Assembly (NCBI GenBank): GCA_026391005.1
Contig: JAPLEV010000035.1
Coordinates: 1-58,366 of the forward strand
Length of the DNA stretch: 58,366 nt
Reading direction: 5' to 3'
Source: Flavobacteriia bacterium
GTDB taxonomy: Bacteria > Bacteroidota > Bacteroidia > Flavobacteriales_D > Crocinitomicaceae
Shown here: piece after piece, positions 25,127 to 34,773 of the stretch
How the letters are laid out: the number at the start of each line of letters is the position of its first letter
Position numbering within the stretch: the first letter of the stretch is position 1
Position numbers and translations under genes: made by a program
The notes under the pieces: model-generated
The model's input: only the letters and a program-made list of their open reading frames with translations
Told to the model about the DNA's origin: nothing
Databases searched by the model: none

Positions 25127-25591
25127 ATGCTTTCTAAGGAAGCACAAAAAGAATGGAACATTCGTTTTTGGGATGGATTTAAAAATGAAATGAAAGCATT
25201 TAATTCGTCTAGTGGCCGCAGAATCAATTGGCTTACTTACCCTACCGATGTAAAAAATGTCTACCTACGGATGGTCTGCGGAAAAGACTTTGTGGCATTG
25301 AATTTTGATATTCAATTTAACGACCAAGGAATTCGTGATATCGTTTGGGAACAAATGGAGGAATTGAAGGGATTGATTAATACGCAAATGAAATACCCAA
25401 GTGAATGGCTTAGAGGTATTCAAACGAAGGAAGGATTAGTTATTGATCAAATTAGCTGGAAACTCGATAATACTAATTACCTCAATGAATCAAATTGGGC
25501 AATCATCTATGAATTTTTTAAAAATAGAATCGTCGCTTTTGATAAATTCCATCAGGAATTCAAGGATATACTCATTAATTTGGTAGATTAA
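25127..25591 (+). CDS. DUF4268 family protein
   Basis: 154 residues, soluble, unknown function. Recognisable segments are RFWDGFKNEMKAFNSSSGR, INWLTYPTDVKNVYLRM and the closing YEFFKNRIVAFDKFHQEFK, matching DUF4268. In other bacteria this domain can be joined to nuclease-like domains; here it stands alone. Begins 5 bp after the transaldolase stop, so it is probably co-transcribed. Confidence 0.82.
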   Translation: MLSKEAQKEWNIRFWDGFKNEMKAFNSSSGRRINWLTYPTDVKNVYLRMVCGKDFVALNFDIQFNDQGIRDIVWEQMEELKGLINTQMKYPSEWLRGIQTKEGLVIDQISWKLDNTNYLNESNWAIIYEFFKNRIVAFDKFHQEFKDILINLVD

Positions 25592-25616
25592 GTGTAATTT
25601 TACATAAATAATTTAT

Positions 25617-26414
25617 ATGCGCAGTTTTCTTTTTGGTCTATTCTTTTTTGCCTCCATATCATCTTTTGCACAAACGATTATCTTTTCTGAAAATTTTCAA
25701 AATGGAATACCTGCCAATTTTACGCTAATTGATAACGATGGCAACACTCCAGCATTAGCAGTAGCTGAATATATTAATGCCTGGATCTCGATTCAAGATC
25801 CTGATAATTTAGCCGATACTGTTGCAGCCTCTACCTCCTTTTTTACACCACAAGATACGGCAAGTCGCTGGTTAATCACCCCTCCTATCGCGCTTGGTAG
25901 TTTTGGAAATTACTTTTCATGGGAAGCACGCTCACACGACCCCTCTTTTCCAGATGATTACTTGGTATTGGTCTCCACTACAGACAATCAATTGGCTAGT
26001 TTTACGGATACTATTGGTTTTATTATTGAAGAAAATTTTGAATGGTCCCCAAGAGAAGTTGACTTAAGTGAAGAGGGGTACGACAATCAAACGATTTACA
26101 TTGCTTTTGTAAATAAGACCTATGATGGTTTTAAATTATACTTGGATGATATGGAAGCGAGAAAAGAAGATGTTACAGGTGTCACTATCAATTTAAGTAA
26201 CAACATATTTGTTTATCCAAATCCCTCCAACGATAAGATTACTTTTTCGAGTGATTACCCAATTGAAAATATTACCATTTTAAGTGCATCAGGAAGCTTA
26301 CTGCTCCAAACTACTGAATCAATAGTTGATATTAGTCATTACCCAGTGGGTTTGTATTATGCACGGATTATTTCCAATAAGCAGACATCAATCTTAAAAA
26401 TTATCAAAGACTAA
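25617..26414 (+). CDS. Secreted choice-of-anchor J protein with T9SS sorting domain
   Basis: 265 residues: signal peptide (MRSFLFGLFFFASISSFAQ), one cleaved-adhesin / choice-of-anchor J beta-sandwich (IIFSENFQNGIPANFTLIDN, SRWLITPPIALG, GNYFSWEARSHDPSFPDDYL, IYIAFVNKTYDGFKLYLDDM) and a C-terminal T9SS sorting domain (NIFVYPNPSNDKITFSS to ARIISNKQTSILKIIKD). Likely a cell-surface or secreted binding protein exported by type IX secretion. The single small domain gives no clue to its ligand. Confidence 0.85.
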   Translation: MRSFLFGLFFFASISSFAQTIIFSENFQNGIPANFTLIDNDGNTPALAVAEYINAWISIQDPDNLADTVAASTSFFTPQDTASRWLITPPIALGSFGNYFSWEARSHDPSFPDDYLVLVSTTDNQLASFTDTIGFIIEENFEWSPREVDLSEEGYDNQTIYIAFVNKTYDGFKLYLDDMEARKEDVTGVTINLSNNIFVYPNPSNDKITFSSDYPIENITILSASGSLLLQTTESIVDISHYPVGLYYARIISNKQTSILKIIKD

Positions 26415-26417
26415 GTT

Positions 26418-27077
26418 TTGGAAGCGCTTATTCAGGAGGTTAAAAATCATGTTCAAGCTATTTTTTCATCTACAGAAGGGAGCCATGATTGGTATCACGT
26501 AGAACGCGTTTGGAAAATGGCAATTCTTCTGCAAGAGGTTGAAGGTGGAAACCGATCATTGATTGAATTAGCCGCGCTTTTGCATGATATTTCTGATCAC
26601 AAATACAATGGTGGATCATTTGAAAAAGGAGCTGTCGAAACAAAAAACCTTCTCGTATCATTTGGAGCATCTCCACAACTAGCTGATGAAGTAGCTATGA
26701 TTGTTTCCCATGTTTCGTACAAAGGTGCTTTAGTTCCTGATTTTAAAGGCAGCTTAGAATTATCAATTGTCCGTGATGCGGATCGTTTAGATGCAATTGG
26801 CGCAATAGGTATTGCTCGCGCTTTTGCATATGGCGGAAGCAAAGGGAGAGCCCTATTTACTCCTGAAATTCCCCATGTATTGCACCAAAATAAAGAGGAA
26901 TATCTAGTTAACAATGGTCATACTATCAACCATTTCTACGAAAAGTTATTCCTGCTTAAAGACCGTATGGAAACCAATAAAGCAAAAGAAATCGCACAAG
27001 AAAGACATGATGTAATGGTTAATTTTGTTGACCAGTTCTTGGCAGATTGGAATCTTAATTCAAAAATTACCAGTTAA
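26418..27077 (+). CDS. HD-domain phosphohydrolase
   Basis: 219 residues of the YedJ/HD type. Metal ligands: His in GSHDWYHVERVWKMA, the HD pair in LAALLHDISDHKY, and a distal Asp in IVRDADRLDAIGAIGIARAF. The start is a TTG (giving MEALIQEVKNH), because no in-frame ATG precedes the first metal-binding histidine. The usual activity of the family is phosphatase or nucleotidase; the substrate cannot be told. Its 3' end overlaps the convergent GSCFA gene by 11 bp. Confidence 0.87.
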   Translation: MEALIQEVKNHVQAIFSSTEGSHDWYHVERVWKMAILLQEVEGGNRSLIELAALLHDISDHKYNGGSFEKGAVETKNLLVSFGASPQLADEVAMIVSHVSYKGALVPDFKGSLELSIVRDADRLDAIGAIGIARAFAYGGSKGRALFTPEIPHVLHQNKEEYLVNNGHTINHFYEKLFLLKDRMETNKAKEIAQERHDVMVNFVDQFLADWNLNSKITS

Positions 27078-28011
27078 TAGAAGGTTCTAATATAGAAAGC
27101 TCACTTTTGCGACGCTTCGTTTCTTCCAAGTGATTACGAGACTCCTGACTTTCTGGATCGATTAATATATGTTGTTCTGCCTTTCTTACAGAATCAATCT
27201 TTGCTATCATTTCAATCGTAGTCCCTGAAAAATAAACCGCTCCAAAGCGCTCCCAAATGTAGGCAATCGCTTCATCGTTAGGGTGAATTCGATCTATTTT
27301 GAAAAACCGATAATCCCTTAATTCATCCATTACTATTTCAAAGGATGGAAAATAACTGCCTTTTTCATTTTCTTGTAAATAAGTAACTAATTCGAAAAGT
27401 CTTGCCTTACTCCTATTGTTTTCGATGATCCCGTCCTTAATGTGCCTTACTGGACTAATGGTAAAACAAATATTAATCGTTGGATTAATGAATTTTATCT
27501 TTTCGATCGTATCCATCCAAGTCGTTTTTAAGACGGAAAGAGAAAGCAATTCTTTCGTAAAAAGATGTGCGGGTTGTTTATGGCAGTTAGCGACAACGAT
27601 GCTGTTATTAACTAATTTGTAGGCGTGCGCACTTCCAAAGGTGATAAATAAAAAAGAGGATGTTGCAATCTTTGCTCTTAACTCTTGACGCATCGCATCA
27701 ATCTTATCGCTCAATTCTTCGGCTGAATGACCAACTAATGAACTCGCGCTTTCCCAGTCTAAATACTTTTCCTCCGTATGAAAAATATGTTTTTCTGAGT
27801 TTAAATCAATTGACTTAAGTATTTGATTAGCAATTGACAATGGATTATACGCTGTGCCAAAATGATTGTTTGTTGCCCGAAAGCCAGCCTGAACAAAATG
27901 CGAACAAATTGCCGTAGAAAAACAAGAGCCAATTAAAACGATTTGGTCATTAAATCCAATTTTTAGTTTAGATTCCTGTATCGAAAAGGGTAAGATAAAC
28001 CGATTTCTCAT
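27067..28011 (-). CDS. GSCFA domain protein
   Basis: 314-residue protein with the defining motif LIGSCFSTAICSHFVQAGF near residue 30, then NHFGTAYNPLSIANQI and FITFGSAHAYKLV. GSCFA proteins are SGNH-hydrolase-like; the Ser of GSCF and the late DRIHPNDEAIAYIWERF (Asp/His) would be the catalytic residues. The substrate is unknown, and acyl ester hydrolysis is the usual guess. Downstream end of a long minus-strand run, 3 bp after recN. Confidence 0.85.
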   Translation of the reverse strand: MRNRFILPFSIQESKLKIGFNDQIVLIGSCFSTAICSHFVQAGFRATNNHFGTAYNPLSIANQILKSIDLNSEKHIFHTEEKYLDWESASSLVGHSAEELSDKIDAMRQELRAKIATSSFLFITFGSAHAYKLVNNSIVVANCHKQPAHLFTKELLSLSVLKTTWMDTIEKIKFINPTINICFTISPVRHIKDGIIENNRSKARLFELVTYLQENEKGSYFPSFEIVMDELRDYRFFKIDRIHPNDEAIAYIWERFGAVYFSGTTIEMIAKIDSVRKAEQHILIDPESQESRNHLEETKRRKSELSILEPSINW

Positions 28012-28014
28012 CGC

Positions 28015-29658
28015 TTAATTCATAAGATTTTTAGCCGTTTGAATCGCCTCTGAAGTAATTACTTTTCCGCTCATTAAACGGGCTATTTCTAAGGCCACCT
28101 CCTCTTTTTCCAAGCGTTTTACATATGTTTTTGCAGAAGCACCATCGCTATCTTTTTCCACTTTAAAATGGTAATTGGCTTTTGCAGAAACTTGTGGTAA
28201 GTGAGTAATCGCGATTAGCTGCATATTTTGTCCCATCGAGCGCAATAATATACCTATTTTTTCGGCGACGTCACCAGAAACACCAGTGTCAATTTCATCA
28301 AATAATATAGTTGGTAAATTTCTTTTTTCTGAAATGATTTTTTGAAGCGCCAACATAACTCTAGACATTTCTCCCCCACTTGCGGCCTTTTCTATTGGAA
28401 CCATCGACATCCCTTTGTTTGCGCTAAACAAAATGGTAAGATTAGAACAGCCATTTTCTTTAAGCTGCTCTGTATTGCGTAAATCAAAAGATAAGGAGGT
28501 ATCCATTAATTTTAAATCGATTAGAATATGTGAAAGTTGTCTTTCGATATCTTTTGCGGCGATTCCTCTTTTCTCATGTAATTCATTCGCCATCTTTTGT
28601 AAAGAAGACTGCATGGTTGAACAATCATTGGTTAGTTGTAAAATATCCTGATCTAATTGCATATGATCATTTGCTGTAAAACTTAGGGTATTCCATAATT
28701 CCAACAATTGACTTTGCTGCGTAAAACGATGCTTGTTTAACTGACGATTATATTCATCTACCTTTTTAAGTATTTTCTGTTGCTCATCTGGATCTACATC
28801 TATAGCATTTAAAAGGGTGTCGGCCTCATTCATCATTTCTTTAAGTTCAATTAAAACCGCCATTAATTGGTCTCTGAATTGCTGCATTTTAGCATCCGAA
28901 TCACTTACCTTATCAATTTTAGATAAGAGGTTTCTTAATTCGGAATAAGGGCTATTTTCCTCAGAAAACTGAGCAATTTGTAAGGCCACTTCTCTAATAT
29001 AATCGGAATTTTCAATTCTCTTGAGAGCGGATTCATAAACAGCAAAATCAGTAGTAGTTAGCTCAAGCTGCGACAACTCCTCTATAAGAAATTGATTATA
29101 ATCACTTTGTTTATCAAGTTCTTTGCGCTTTTCCGCTAGTTTGCTTAAGGTAGTTAAGTTTAATTTCCAACTTAGGTATTCCTTATTATATTTTTTTCTT
29201 AATAAAGCAGTATTTGCCATATCGTCAAAAAGTTCCATCTGATAATTGATAGATCTTAAATCGTAGGTATTGAATTGTGAGTTAACAGATAATAGATTGG
29301 TTGACAATTCTTTTAGCGTGCTTAATTGAACTGGAGAATCATTAATAAAAGCCCTTGACTTTCCATCTTTTACAATTTCCCTGCGCACAAGAATATCATC
29401 TGATTGATCGAGATCATTTTCTTGAAAAAAATCAATAAATCGATCTTCCATGGTAAATATTGCCTCAACAAATGACTTATTACTTTTTTTTCCAATGACC
29501 GAAAAGTCAGCCCTTTCTCCCAATAGCAAATTGATTGCATTTAATAAGATAGATTTACCAGAACCCGTTTCTCCGGTAATCACTGTATATCCTTTATCGA
29601 GGGTGAGTTCTACCCGATCGATCAACACGAAATTATCGATTCGAAGCAGCTTAAGCAT
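28015..29658 (-). CDS. recN: DNA repair protein RecN
   Basis: SMC-like ATPase acting at double-strand breaks. The N-terminus MLKLLRIDNFVLIDRVEL and Walker A GETGSGKSILLNAINLLLG come first, then a central coiled coil (about 150-370), then the signature ASGGEMSRVMLALQKII, Walker B TILFDEIDTGVSGDVAEKIG and ITHLPQVSAKANYHFKVEK. 547 residues, normal. Adjacent to porD with no gap, part of the bamD-rpoZ-coaBC-porD-recN order that is common in Bacteroidota. Confidence 0.96.
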   Translation of the reverse strand: MLKLLRIDNFVLIDRVELTLDKGYTVITGETGSGKSILLNAINLLLGERADFSVIGKKSNKSFVEAIFTMEDRFIDFFQENDLDQSDDILVRREIVKDGKSRAFINDSPVQLSTLKELSTNLLSVNSQFNTYDLRSINYQMELFDDMANTALLRKKYNKEYLSWKLNLTTLSKLAEKRKELDKQSDYNQFLIEELSQLELTTTDFAVYESALKRIENSDYIREVALQIAQFSEENSPYSELRNLLSKIDKVSDSDAKMQQFRDQLMAVLIELKEMMNEADTLLNAIDVDPDEQQKILKKVDEYNRQLNKHRFTQQSQLLELWNTLSFTANDHMQLDQDILQLTNDCSTMQSSLQKMANELHEKRGIAAKDIERQLSHILIDLKLMDTSLSFDLRNTEQLKENGCSNLTILFSANKGMSMVPIEKAASGGEMSRVMLALQKIISEKRNLPTILFDEIDTGVSGDVAEKIGILLRSMGQNMQLIAITHLPQVSAKANYHFKVEKDSDGASAKTYVKRLEKEEVALEIARLMSGKVITSEAIQTAKNLMN

Positions 29659-30561
29659 TTAATTTAGAATTTCTTGGTATTTCGACGTGTTGGCAGGATC
29701 TAATCGCTTTAGTAGATTAACAAACTCGTTCTTCTCCTTTATTTCAGCATCAAATAGTATGTTTTTAATTTCAGTCGACTTGGCATTTAGGAACGTTATG
29801 ACATTCAGTGAATTTGGCCTCGATTGCACAACGGGTGTTAAGCGAACTAGAGCATCATACATTGCTTTTCGTCCTTTTACTTTATCATTAGCAAGCTTGT
29901 CTATGCCATTTCTATGATAATTGTAATTACATTCTCTTAAAGGTTCATAAACTACTTGTAAGATATTATCGACTAACCAGTATCTATTTCTTTTACCTTG
30001 TTCATTAGATTTCCAACCTAGTGCACCAGAATTTTGAGCATTTGTAACAATTTGCTGTGCTTCTATAAAATAGGGTGTTCCACCTTTTAACGAAAATGAA
30101 TCGTAGTCCATTCCAATAATAAAATAAGCATAAAAAGCAAGAATAGATGACAAGTTATCGCGAAACTGATTGGGAGCGTATATAAGCATGGCATTTCTTG
30201 AATAAGCAAATGACACGTCATCGTCCTGGTAGTTCATGACTAATGTATTGTAGTTGGTATTGAAAGCCGGACGGGAGAATTGCACCTGCAAAGCGCCTGA
30301 GAATACACCTGCACTTGGAATTTTATTTATTTGTAGTTGTAGATTACAATTTATTCTTTCTTCCAACTTGAACACATCTTTCGTCCATTGGGTATTATTC
30401 ATTAAATCCGTAATTGTTTGTTTTAATTGCACCAACGCCTCTTGTTCAACGCTTGTTATCTCTAATTTAACATCTGTAATAATACTAACCTGACAGTTTA
30501 GCTCTTGGGAATCAACCGAAAAAGCTGTAATAAACAAGAGTATTGAAAGAATATGCTTCAT
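29659..30561 (-). CDS. porD: DUF4835 family protein (PorD-like, type IX secretion)
   Basis: 300 residues with a signal peptide (MKHILSILLFITAFSVDSQELNC trimmed at SQ). The conserved start of the mature part (ELNCQVSI), LQVQFSRPAFNTNYNTLVMNY, FYAYFIIGMDYDSFSLKGG and YWLVDNILQ are typical of DUF4835. This family is named PorD in type IX secretion annotation; a direct secretion role is established knowledge only at the level of family naming. The gene order with coaBC and recN is conserved. T9SS cargo in the window makes the assignment sensible. Confidence 0.82.
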   Translation of the reverse strand: MKHILSILLFITAFSVDSQELNCQVSIITDVKLEITSVEQEALVQLKQTITDLMNNTQWTKDVFKLEERINCNLQLQINKIPSAGVFSGALQVQFSRPAFNTNYNTLVMNYQDDDVSFAYSRNAMLIYAPNQFRDNLSSILAFYAYFIIGMDYDSFSLKGGTPYFIEAQQIVTNAQNSGALGWKSNEQGKRNRYWLVDNILQVVYEPLRECNYNYHRNGIDKLANDKVKGRKAMYDALVRLTPVVQSRPNSLNVITFLNAKSTEIKNILFDAEIKEKNEFVNLLKRLDPANTSKYQEILN

Positions 30562-31745
30562 TTACTGTATTCAATTATATAGTCAAAAATATCAATTGCC
30601 ACGCTCTTCTTATGCTTGAGATCAAAAATTTTCGTGTCTCCTTTGGAGTCGAAGATAGTTATTTTGTTGGTATCCTTTTCAAAACCCGCACCTTTTTCGT
30701 TTAAGGAATTTAAAATAATAATATTCATGTTTTTCTTTTTCAGCTTTTCTAACGCATTTTCTTTTTCATTATTTGTTTCTAGGGCAAAACCTATGGTTAG
30801 CTGATTTTCTTTTTTGTTATTTGATGCCCAACTAACAATATCAGGGTTCTTTACCAATTCGATATGCAAGACATCATCAACTTTCTTTATTTTAGTATCA
30901 GAAACTGTTGCGGGCTTATAATCAGCAACGGCTGCTGAAAAAATACCCATACTGCATGCTTCCCATTTTGCCTTAACCTCCGCCAGCATTTCGTCGGCAG
31001 TGGTAACGTGGATAATTTCTAAAGCATCATGCGTCAAGGTACAATTTGTTGGCCCACTAATCAAAACTACTTTCGCACCTAATGCTATTGCTGTTTCTGC
31101 TAAAGCAAAGCCCATTTTTCCACTAGAACTATTCCCAATAAATCGAACTGGATCAATCGCTTCATGCGTTGGTCCGGCAGTAATCAAAACAGTTTTGCCT
31201 AGTAAAGGCGTTTTAGTTTTTAATATTTCTTGAATTTTTGTTAGAATTATTTCTGGCTCTTCCATCCTACCTTGACCGAATAGTCCACTCGCTAATTCAC
31301 CCTCGGATGCAGGAAGAATCGTTACACCATCCTTTGTTAACTGCTCAATATTACGCAAAAAAGAAGGGTGTTTATACATATCCAAGTCCATTGCAGGCAC
31401 AACGAGCGTTTTATTTCTCATGGATAAATAAGTAGCTAATAGTAAATTATCACAAGCACCGGTGGCCATTTTGGCAATAGTATTTGCTGTAGCGGGAGCT
31501 ATAACTAATAAATCTGCCCATTCTCCGTAAGCAACATGATTATTCCACTCTCCTGTTTCCTTGTTCCAAAAATCTATTCCGACAGGTTCATTTGAAAGGG
31601 CTGACACAACAATCGGACTGATAAAATCGACTGCAGAAGGAGTCAAAATACACTTGACCTCTGCCCCACTTTTCTTAAGTAAACGTATTAGAAATGGAAT
31701 TTTATAGGCAGCAATGCCACCGCTAATTCCAATGATAATTCGCAT
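30558..31745 (-). CDS. coaBC: Bifunctional phosphopantothenoylcysteine decarboxylase / phosphopantothenate-cysteine ligase
   Basis: Two steps of coenzyme A synthesis. N-terminal flavoprotein (CoaC): IIIGISGGIAAYKIPFLIRLL, the catalytic His in WNNHVAYGEWADLLVIAPA, ATANTIAKMATGACDNLL, and VVPAMDLDMYKHPS with the PxMNxxM-type loop read here as PAMDLDM. C-terminal ligase (CoaB): KTVLITAGPTHEAIDPVRFI, NSSSGKMGFALAETAIALG and AAVADYKPATVSDTKIKK. 395 residues, normal. The stop overlaps the porD start by 4 bp. Confidence 0.95.
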   Translation of the reverse strand: MRIIIGISGGIAAYKIPFLIRLLKKSGAEVKCILTPSAVDFISPIVVSALSNEPVGIDFWNKETGEWNNHVAYGEWADLLVIAPATANTIAKMATGACDNLLLATYLSMRNKTLVVPAMDLDMYKHPSFLRNIEQLTKDGVTILPASEGELASGLFGQGRMEEPEIILTKIQEILKTKTPLLGKTVLITAGPTHEAIDPVRFIGNSSSGKMGFALAETAIALGAKVVLISGPTNCTLTHDALEIIHVTTADEMLAEVKAKWEACSMGIFSAAVADYKPATVSDTKIKKVDDVLHIELVKNPDIVSWASNNKKENQLTIGFALETNNEKENALEKLKKKNMNIIILNSLNEKGAGFEKDTNKITIFDSKGDTKIFDLKHKKSVAIDIFDYIIEYSK

Positions 31746-31746
31746 T

Positions 31747-32070
31747 TTAAATTTCCGTTTCGGGATTTCTCATGTAAATTTTGTCCTCTAAAAATTCCTG
31801 TGTAGCAATAGAGACCGCTTTTGGCATTTTTTCGTAGTGCTTAGAAATTTCGATTTGTTCACGGTTTTCGAAAACCTCTTCAAGGTTGTCAGAAGTCGTT
31901 GCAAATTCTTGGAGTTTTTGAGTCAACTCCTCTTTAACTTGAGTACTAATCTGATTAGAACGTTTAGAGATGGCAACAAGCGACTGATAGATATTACCTG
32001 TCTTTTCCTCTAATAGAATGGTATCACGGGTTACCGTTGATTTTTCTGCGTTGGTATTTTTGTAGCTCAT
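31747..32070 (-). CDS. rpoZ: RNA polymerase omega subunit, Bacteroidota type
   Basis: 107 residues when started at MSYKNTNAEKSTVTRDTILL, which matches the family start; the open frame continues 20 codons further up but would overlap the bamD end. NIYQSLVAISKRSNQIS corresponds to the Rpb6/omega core helix; ENREQIEISKHYEKMPK and ATQEFLEDKIYMRNP complete it. The omega subunit helps assemble and stabilise RNA polymerase. It sits between bamD and coaBC with 1-22 bp gaps. Confidence 0.88.
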   Translation of the reverse strand: MSYKNTNAEKSTVTRDTILLEEKTGNIYQSLVAISKRSNQISTQVKEELTQKLQEFATTSDNLEEVFENREQIEISKHYEKMPKAVSIATQEFLEDKIYMRNPETEI

Positions 32071-32092
32071 GTTCTTATAGTTTAATCCGTAA

Positions 32093-32881
32093 TTATTGTT
32101 CCAACTTAATCCCACTGTATAGTTCTTCAAGTTCTTTTAAATACGAAGATGATGGAAATTCGATTGCAAAGTTACGATATCTTTCAATAGTTTGGTCAAT
32201 TCTATCATTTTTTTTGCTTTCGATGCTGTTATAGGCTAACTTGAGGTTATTAATAATTGCAAGGTATTTTATTTTTTCGCGATAAATAGAGCGAGGGTAA
32301 GTATCATTAAAAATATCTGCAGCAGTAATGAATGATCGGTAATTCTCAGTTTTATTATACAATATAGCCTTATTGTAATCTTTTAACTCTAATTTATATC
32401 TCAGATTATCAATAACTCTATTGCATGAGTCAATTAAGTTGGAGTTAGGGTATTTATCTACAAAATCTTGCACATTATTGATAGCAATAAGCGTTTCTGT
32501 TTGGTCTAAAGACCAATTAGGCGAATTTTTCACACTACAAAATGCGGATAAAAATAAGGCCTCCTCATTTTTTGTACTGTATGGAAATCGTTGAGTATAA
32601 GCACTGAAATAATAACCTGCCATGTAGTAATCCTCTAATAGGTAGTAGGAATTTGCTAAACGAAAATAAGCTACTTCACCCTTATCTGATTTTGGTGTAT
32701 GCTGGTATACCTGCTCATATAGAACGATACATCTATCATATTTTTTTTCTTGGTAAAATTCATTAGCAGCGTCAAATTTTTCCTCGTAATTATCACCTTT
32801 TAGAATTACATTATAATCCGAGCATGCTATAAGTAGCGTTGCAATTAAGAGGGAGAAACAAATTTTAACTAATAATTTCAT
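32093..32881 (-). CDS. bamD: Outer membrane assembly lipoprotein BamD
   Basis: 262 residues. The signal sequence ends in a lipobox (LLIATLLIACSDYN), so the mature protein starts at Cys and is anchored in the outer membrane. TPR repeats follow (KFDAANEFYQEKKYDRCIVLYEQV in part, GEVAYFRLANSYYLLEDYYMAGYYF, FPYSTKNEEALFLSAFCS). BamD is the essential partner of BamA in beta-barrel insertion. First gene of the conserved bamD-rpoZ-coaBC-porD-recN string. Confidence 0.92.
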   Translation of the reverse strand: MKLLVKICFSLLIATLLIACSDYNVILKGDNYEEKFDAANEFYQEKKYDRCIVLYEQVYQHTPKSDKGEVAYFRLANSYYLLEDYYMAGYYFSAYTQRFPYSTKNEEALFLSAFCSVKNSPNWSLDQTETLIAINNVQDFVDKYPNSNLIDSCNRVIDNLRYKLELKDYNKAILYNKTENYRSFITAADIFNDTYPRSIYREKIKYLAIINNLKLAYNSIESKKNDRIDQTIERYRNFAIEFPSSSYLKELEELYSGIKLEQ

Positions 32882-33868
32882 TTATTTAATTCTAATACTT
32901 TTTCCAATTTGAATTTTACTTGATGGCTTAAGTCCATTTAATTTACACAAGGCACTTACTGTAGTTTTATTGCGTGCAGCAATTTTAGACAATGTATCAC
33001 CTGATTTAATTGTATAATATTTCTTCTTAGCTGCACTGACTTTAGCGACCGGCGTAACTGGCTTTTCAGCTGCTAAATCGATTTCATTTGATTCATTCGG
33101 ATGGTTTATCTCATAATACTCACTTGGTTTGGCACCGGGCAAAAATAATCCTTTATGAACAAATAAATTTTCTTTTTTTAACTTCTTAGACGAAAAATCA
33201 ATAATTTCCTCTGGATTTATAGCTGCATCATAGAAACGAACTTCAAAATGGAGATGGGGTCCAAACGATCTACCTGTATTCCCGCCCAAACCTATTGGAT
33301 CACCGGATTTAACATCTTGATTTGGAACGACTAAGTGCTTACTGAGATGGGCATAAAAAGTCTCCAAGCCGTTGTAATGACGAATAATTACCAAATTACC
33401 GAAGCCACCATCATTATATTTAGCATACCTAACTTTTCCTGAAAAAGCGGCGGAAATTGTATCACCTATTTTCAATGCCAAATCAATCCCATTGTGATAC
33501 CTACCGCTTCGATATCCATAATGTGATGTTACTACACCCATAGTAGGTGCTTTAAAGTCACTAATCTCCTCTTCATTTAAACAAAGCCAAATGGTATCAG
33601 TTAACTTAGAAAGATCGTTATTTCTACTGGAGAAACAAACCTCATTATTCCAAGTCTGGCTAACAGGTGGCGAATTTTGACTCATAAGCTTGTGAATTCG
33701 CTCATTTAAAACCCCTTTAAAACTGGACTCATTTAATATAGCCCATGTGCGATTTTCAAAAATAACTAAAGTACCTAATGACGTTTCTAAGGTATCAATA
33801 GCTTTTTGTGAAAATATTGAGCAAAAAGACTGTATATAAAGAAATAAAAAAAAAAGGATTAATCGCAA
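32882..33868 (-). CDS. M23 metallopeptidase with C-terminal LysM
   Basis: 328 residues: signal peptide (ILFFLFLYIQSFCSIFS), M23/LytM domain in the middle with zinc ligands in YRSGRYHNGIDLAL (HxxxD) and GPHLHFEVRFYD (HLH), plus AHLSKHLVVPNQDVKSG, and a LysM domain at about 283-328 (YYTIKSGDTLSKIAARNK, IQIGKSIRIK). Likely a periplasmic endopeptidase cutting peptidoglycan cross-links, or a regulator of other hydrolases. The catalytic residues appear intact, which favours activity. Next to bamD. Confidence 0.92.
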   Translation of the reverse strand: MRLILFFLFLYIQSFCSIFSQKAIDTLETSLGTLVIFENRTWAILNESSFKGVLNERIHKLMSQNSPPVSQTWNNEVCFSSRNNDLSKLTDTIWLCLNEEEISDFKAPTMGVVTSHYGYRSGRYHNGIDLALKIGDTISAAFSGKVRYAKYNDGGFGNLVIIRHYNGLETFYAHLSKHLVVPNQDVKSGDPIGLGGNTGRSFGPHLHFEVRFYDAAINPEEIIDFSSKKLKKENLFVHKGLFLPGAKPSEYYEINHPNESNEIDLAAEKPVTPVAKVSAAKKKYYTIKSGDTLSKIAARNKTTVSALCKLNGLKPSSKIQIGKSIRIK

Positions 33869-33906
33869 TGCATTTCAATTTATGAATCAAAGATAATCAA
33901 TTCAAA

Positions 33907-34773
33907 TTAGATAGCCCTAATATCGCGTACTGAAATGTTGTAAAAAACCCCCTCATTTGGCTTGACAAGATTGACAAATCCTTTACTACCATAGGCATTT
34001 TTCGCGTCCAACAGGACATAGATTTTCTGTCCCTTTTTTATGTTTTTAAATACTTTAGCTAGTCCAGGTACTATATTTTTTTGACCTTGCACATATTTTA
34101 GTGCTATGTTGGATTTGAATGTATTTATAACATTAGGGGTTGAAATAGTTGAAACAATAGCGTTATATTCAATTTCATTTAGTCGACCAGGAACCTTTTC
34201 AGTTTCCACTCCTTTATTGAATGTCCATGTTTTTATACCATCAAGATCATATTCTGGAGATATCCTTGCAATAACTTTTAAATACAACCAATTAGGATAA
34301 TTCGGAGGCACGATACCTGGTAAGCCATTCTTTCCCATTGCCAAGTAGGAAGGTATTTCAACTTTAACAAAATCACCTACTCTTAGTTGATTCAAGGCTA
34401 AATCCCAACCTATTGTCTGCATATTATAACCAACTATGAATGGGATAAAAGGTAATTTAGCACGATTATTTCCATCAATTATTTTTCCATCTGGAAGGGC
34501 TAATCTATATTCAATTGCTACCACCTCTCCATTCTTCAATTTTTCCCCTGAACCAATATTAAACCAATTTATTATCAGACCGTTATCATATTTAATCTGA
34601 TTCTTTGTTTTGCCTTTATCAAAATCAGATAGATCAGTATTATTAGCAAATTTAGCGGAATCAGTAGAGGTAACTTTTTTATTATTTTTTATTGTTTTCG
34701 TTTCTTTTTTAGGCCCTTTACAAGCGCATATTAAAAAGATAATCATTAAAAACAAACTATAGAATTTAGCCAT
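33907..34773 (-). CDS. FKBP-type peptidyl-prolyl isomerase lipoprotein, two FKBP-like domains
   Basis: 288 residues with lipobox (IFLICACKGPKK), so a lipoprotein. The first FKBP domain is at about 60-172 (GSGEKLKNGEVVAIEYRLAL, PDGKIIDG, IGWDLALNQLRVGDFVKVEI, PSYLAMG). A second FKBP-like domain follows to the end (VPGRLNEIEYNA, GLAKVFKNIKKGQKIYVLLD, NAYGSKGF) and looks degenerate. The likely role is folding of exported proteins. Its ATG overlaps the stop of the GldI-like gene by 1 bp (TAATG). Confidence 0.82.
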   Translation of the reverse strand: MAKFYSLFLMIIFLICACKGPKKETKTIKNNKKVTSTDSAKFANNTDLSDFDKGKTKNQIKYDNGLIINWFNIGSGEKLKNGEVVAIEYRLALPDGKIIDGNNRAKLPFIPFIVGYNMQTIGWDLALNQLRVGDFVKVEIPSYLAMGKNGLPGIVPPNYPNWLYLKVIARISPEYDLDGIKTWTFNKGVETEKVPGRLNEIEYNAIVSTISTPNVINTFKSNIALKYVQGQKNIVPGLAKVFKNIKKGQKIYVLLDAKNAYGSKGFVNLVKPNEGVFYNISVRDIRAI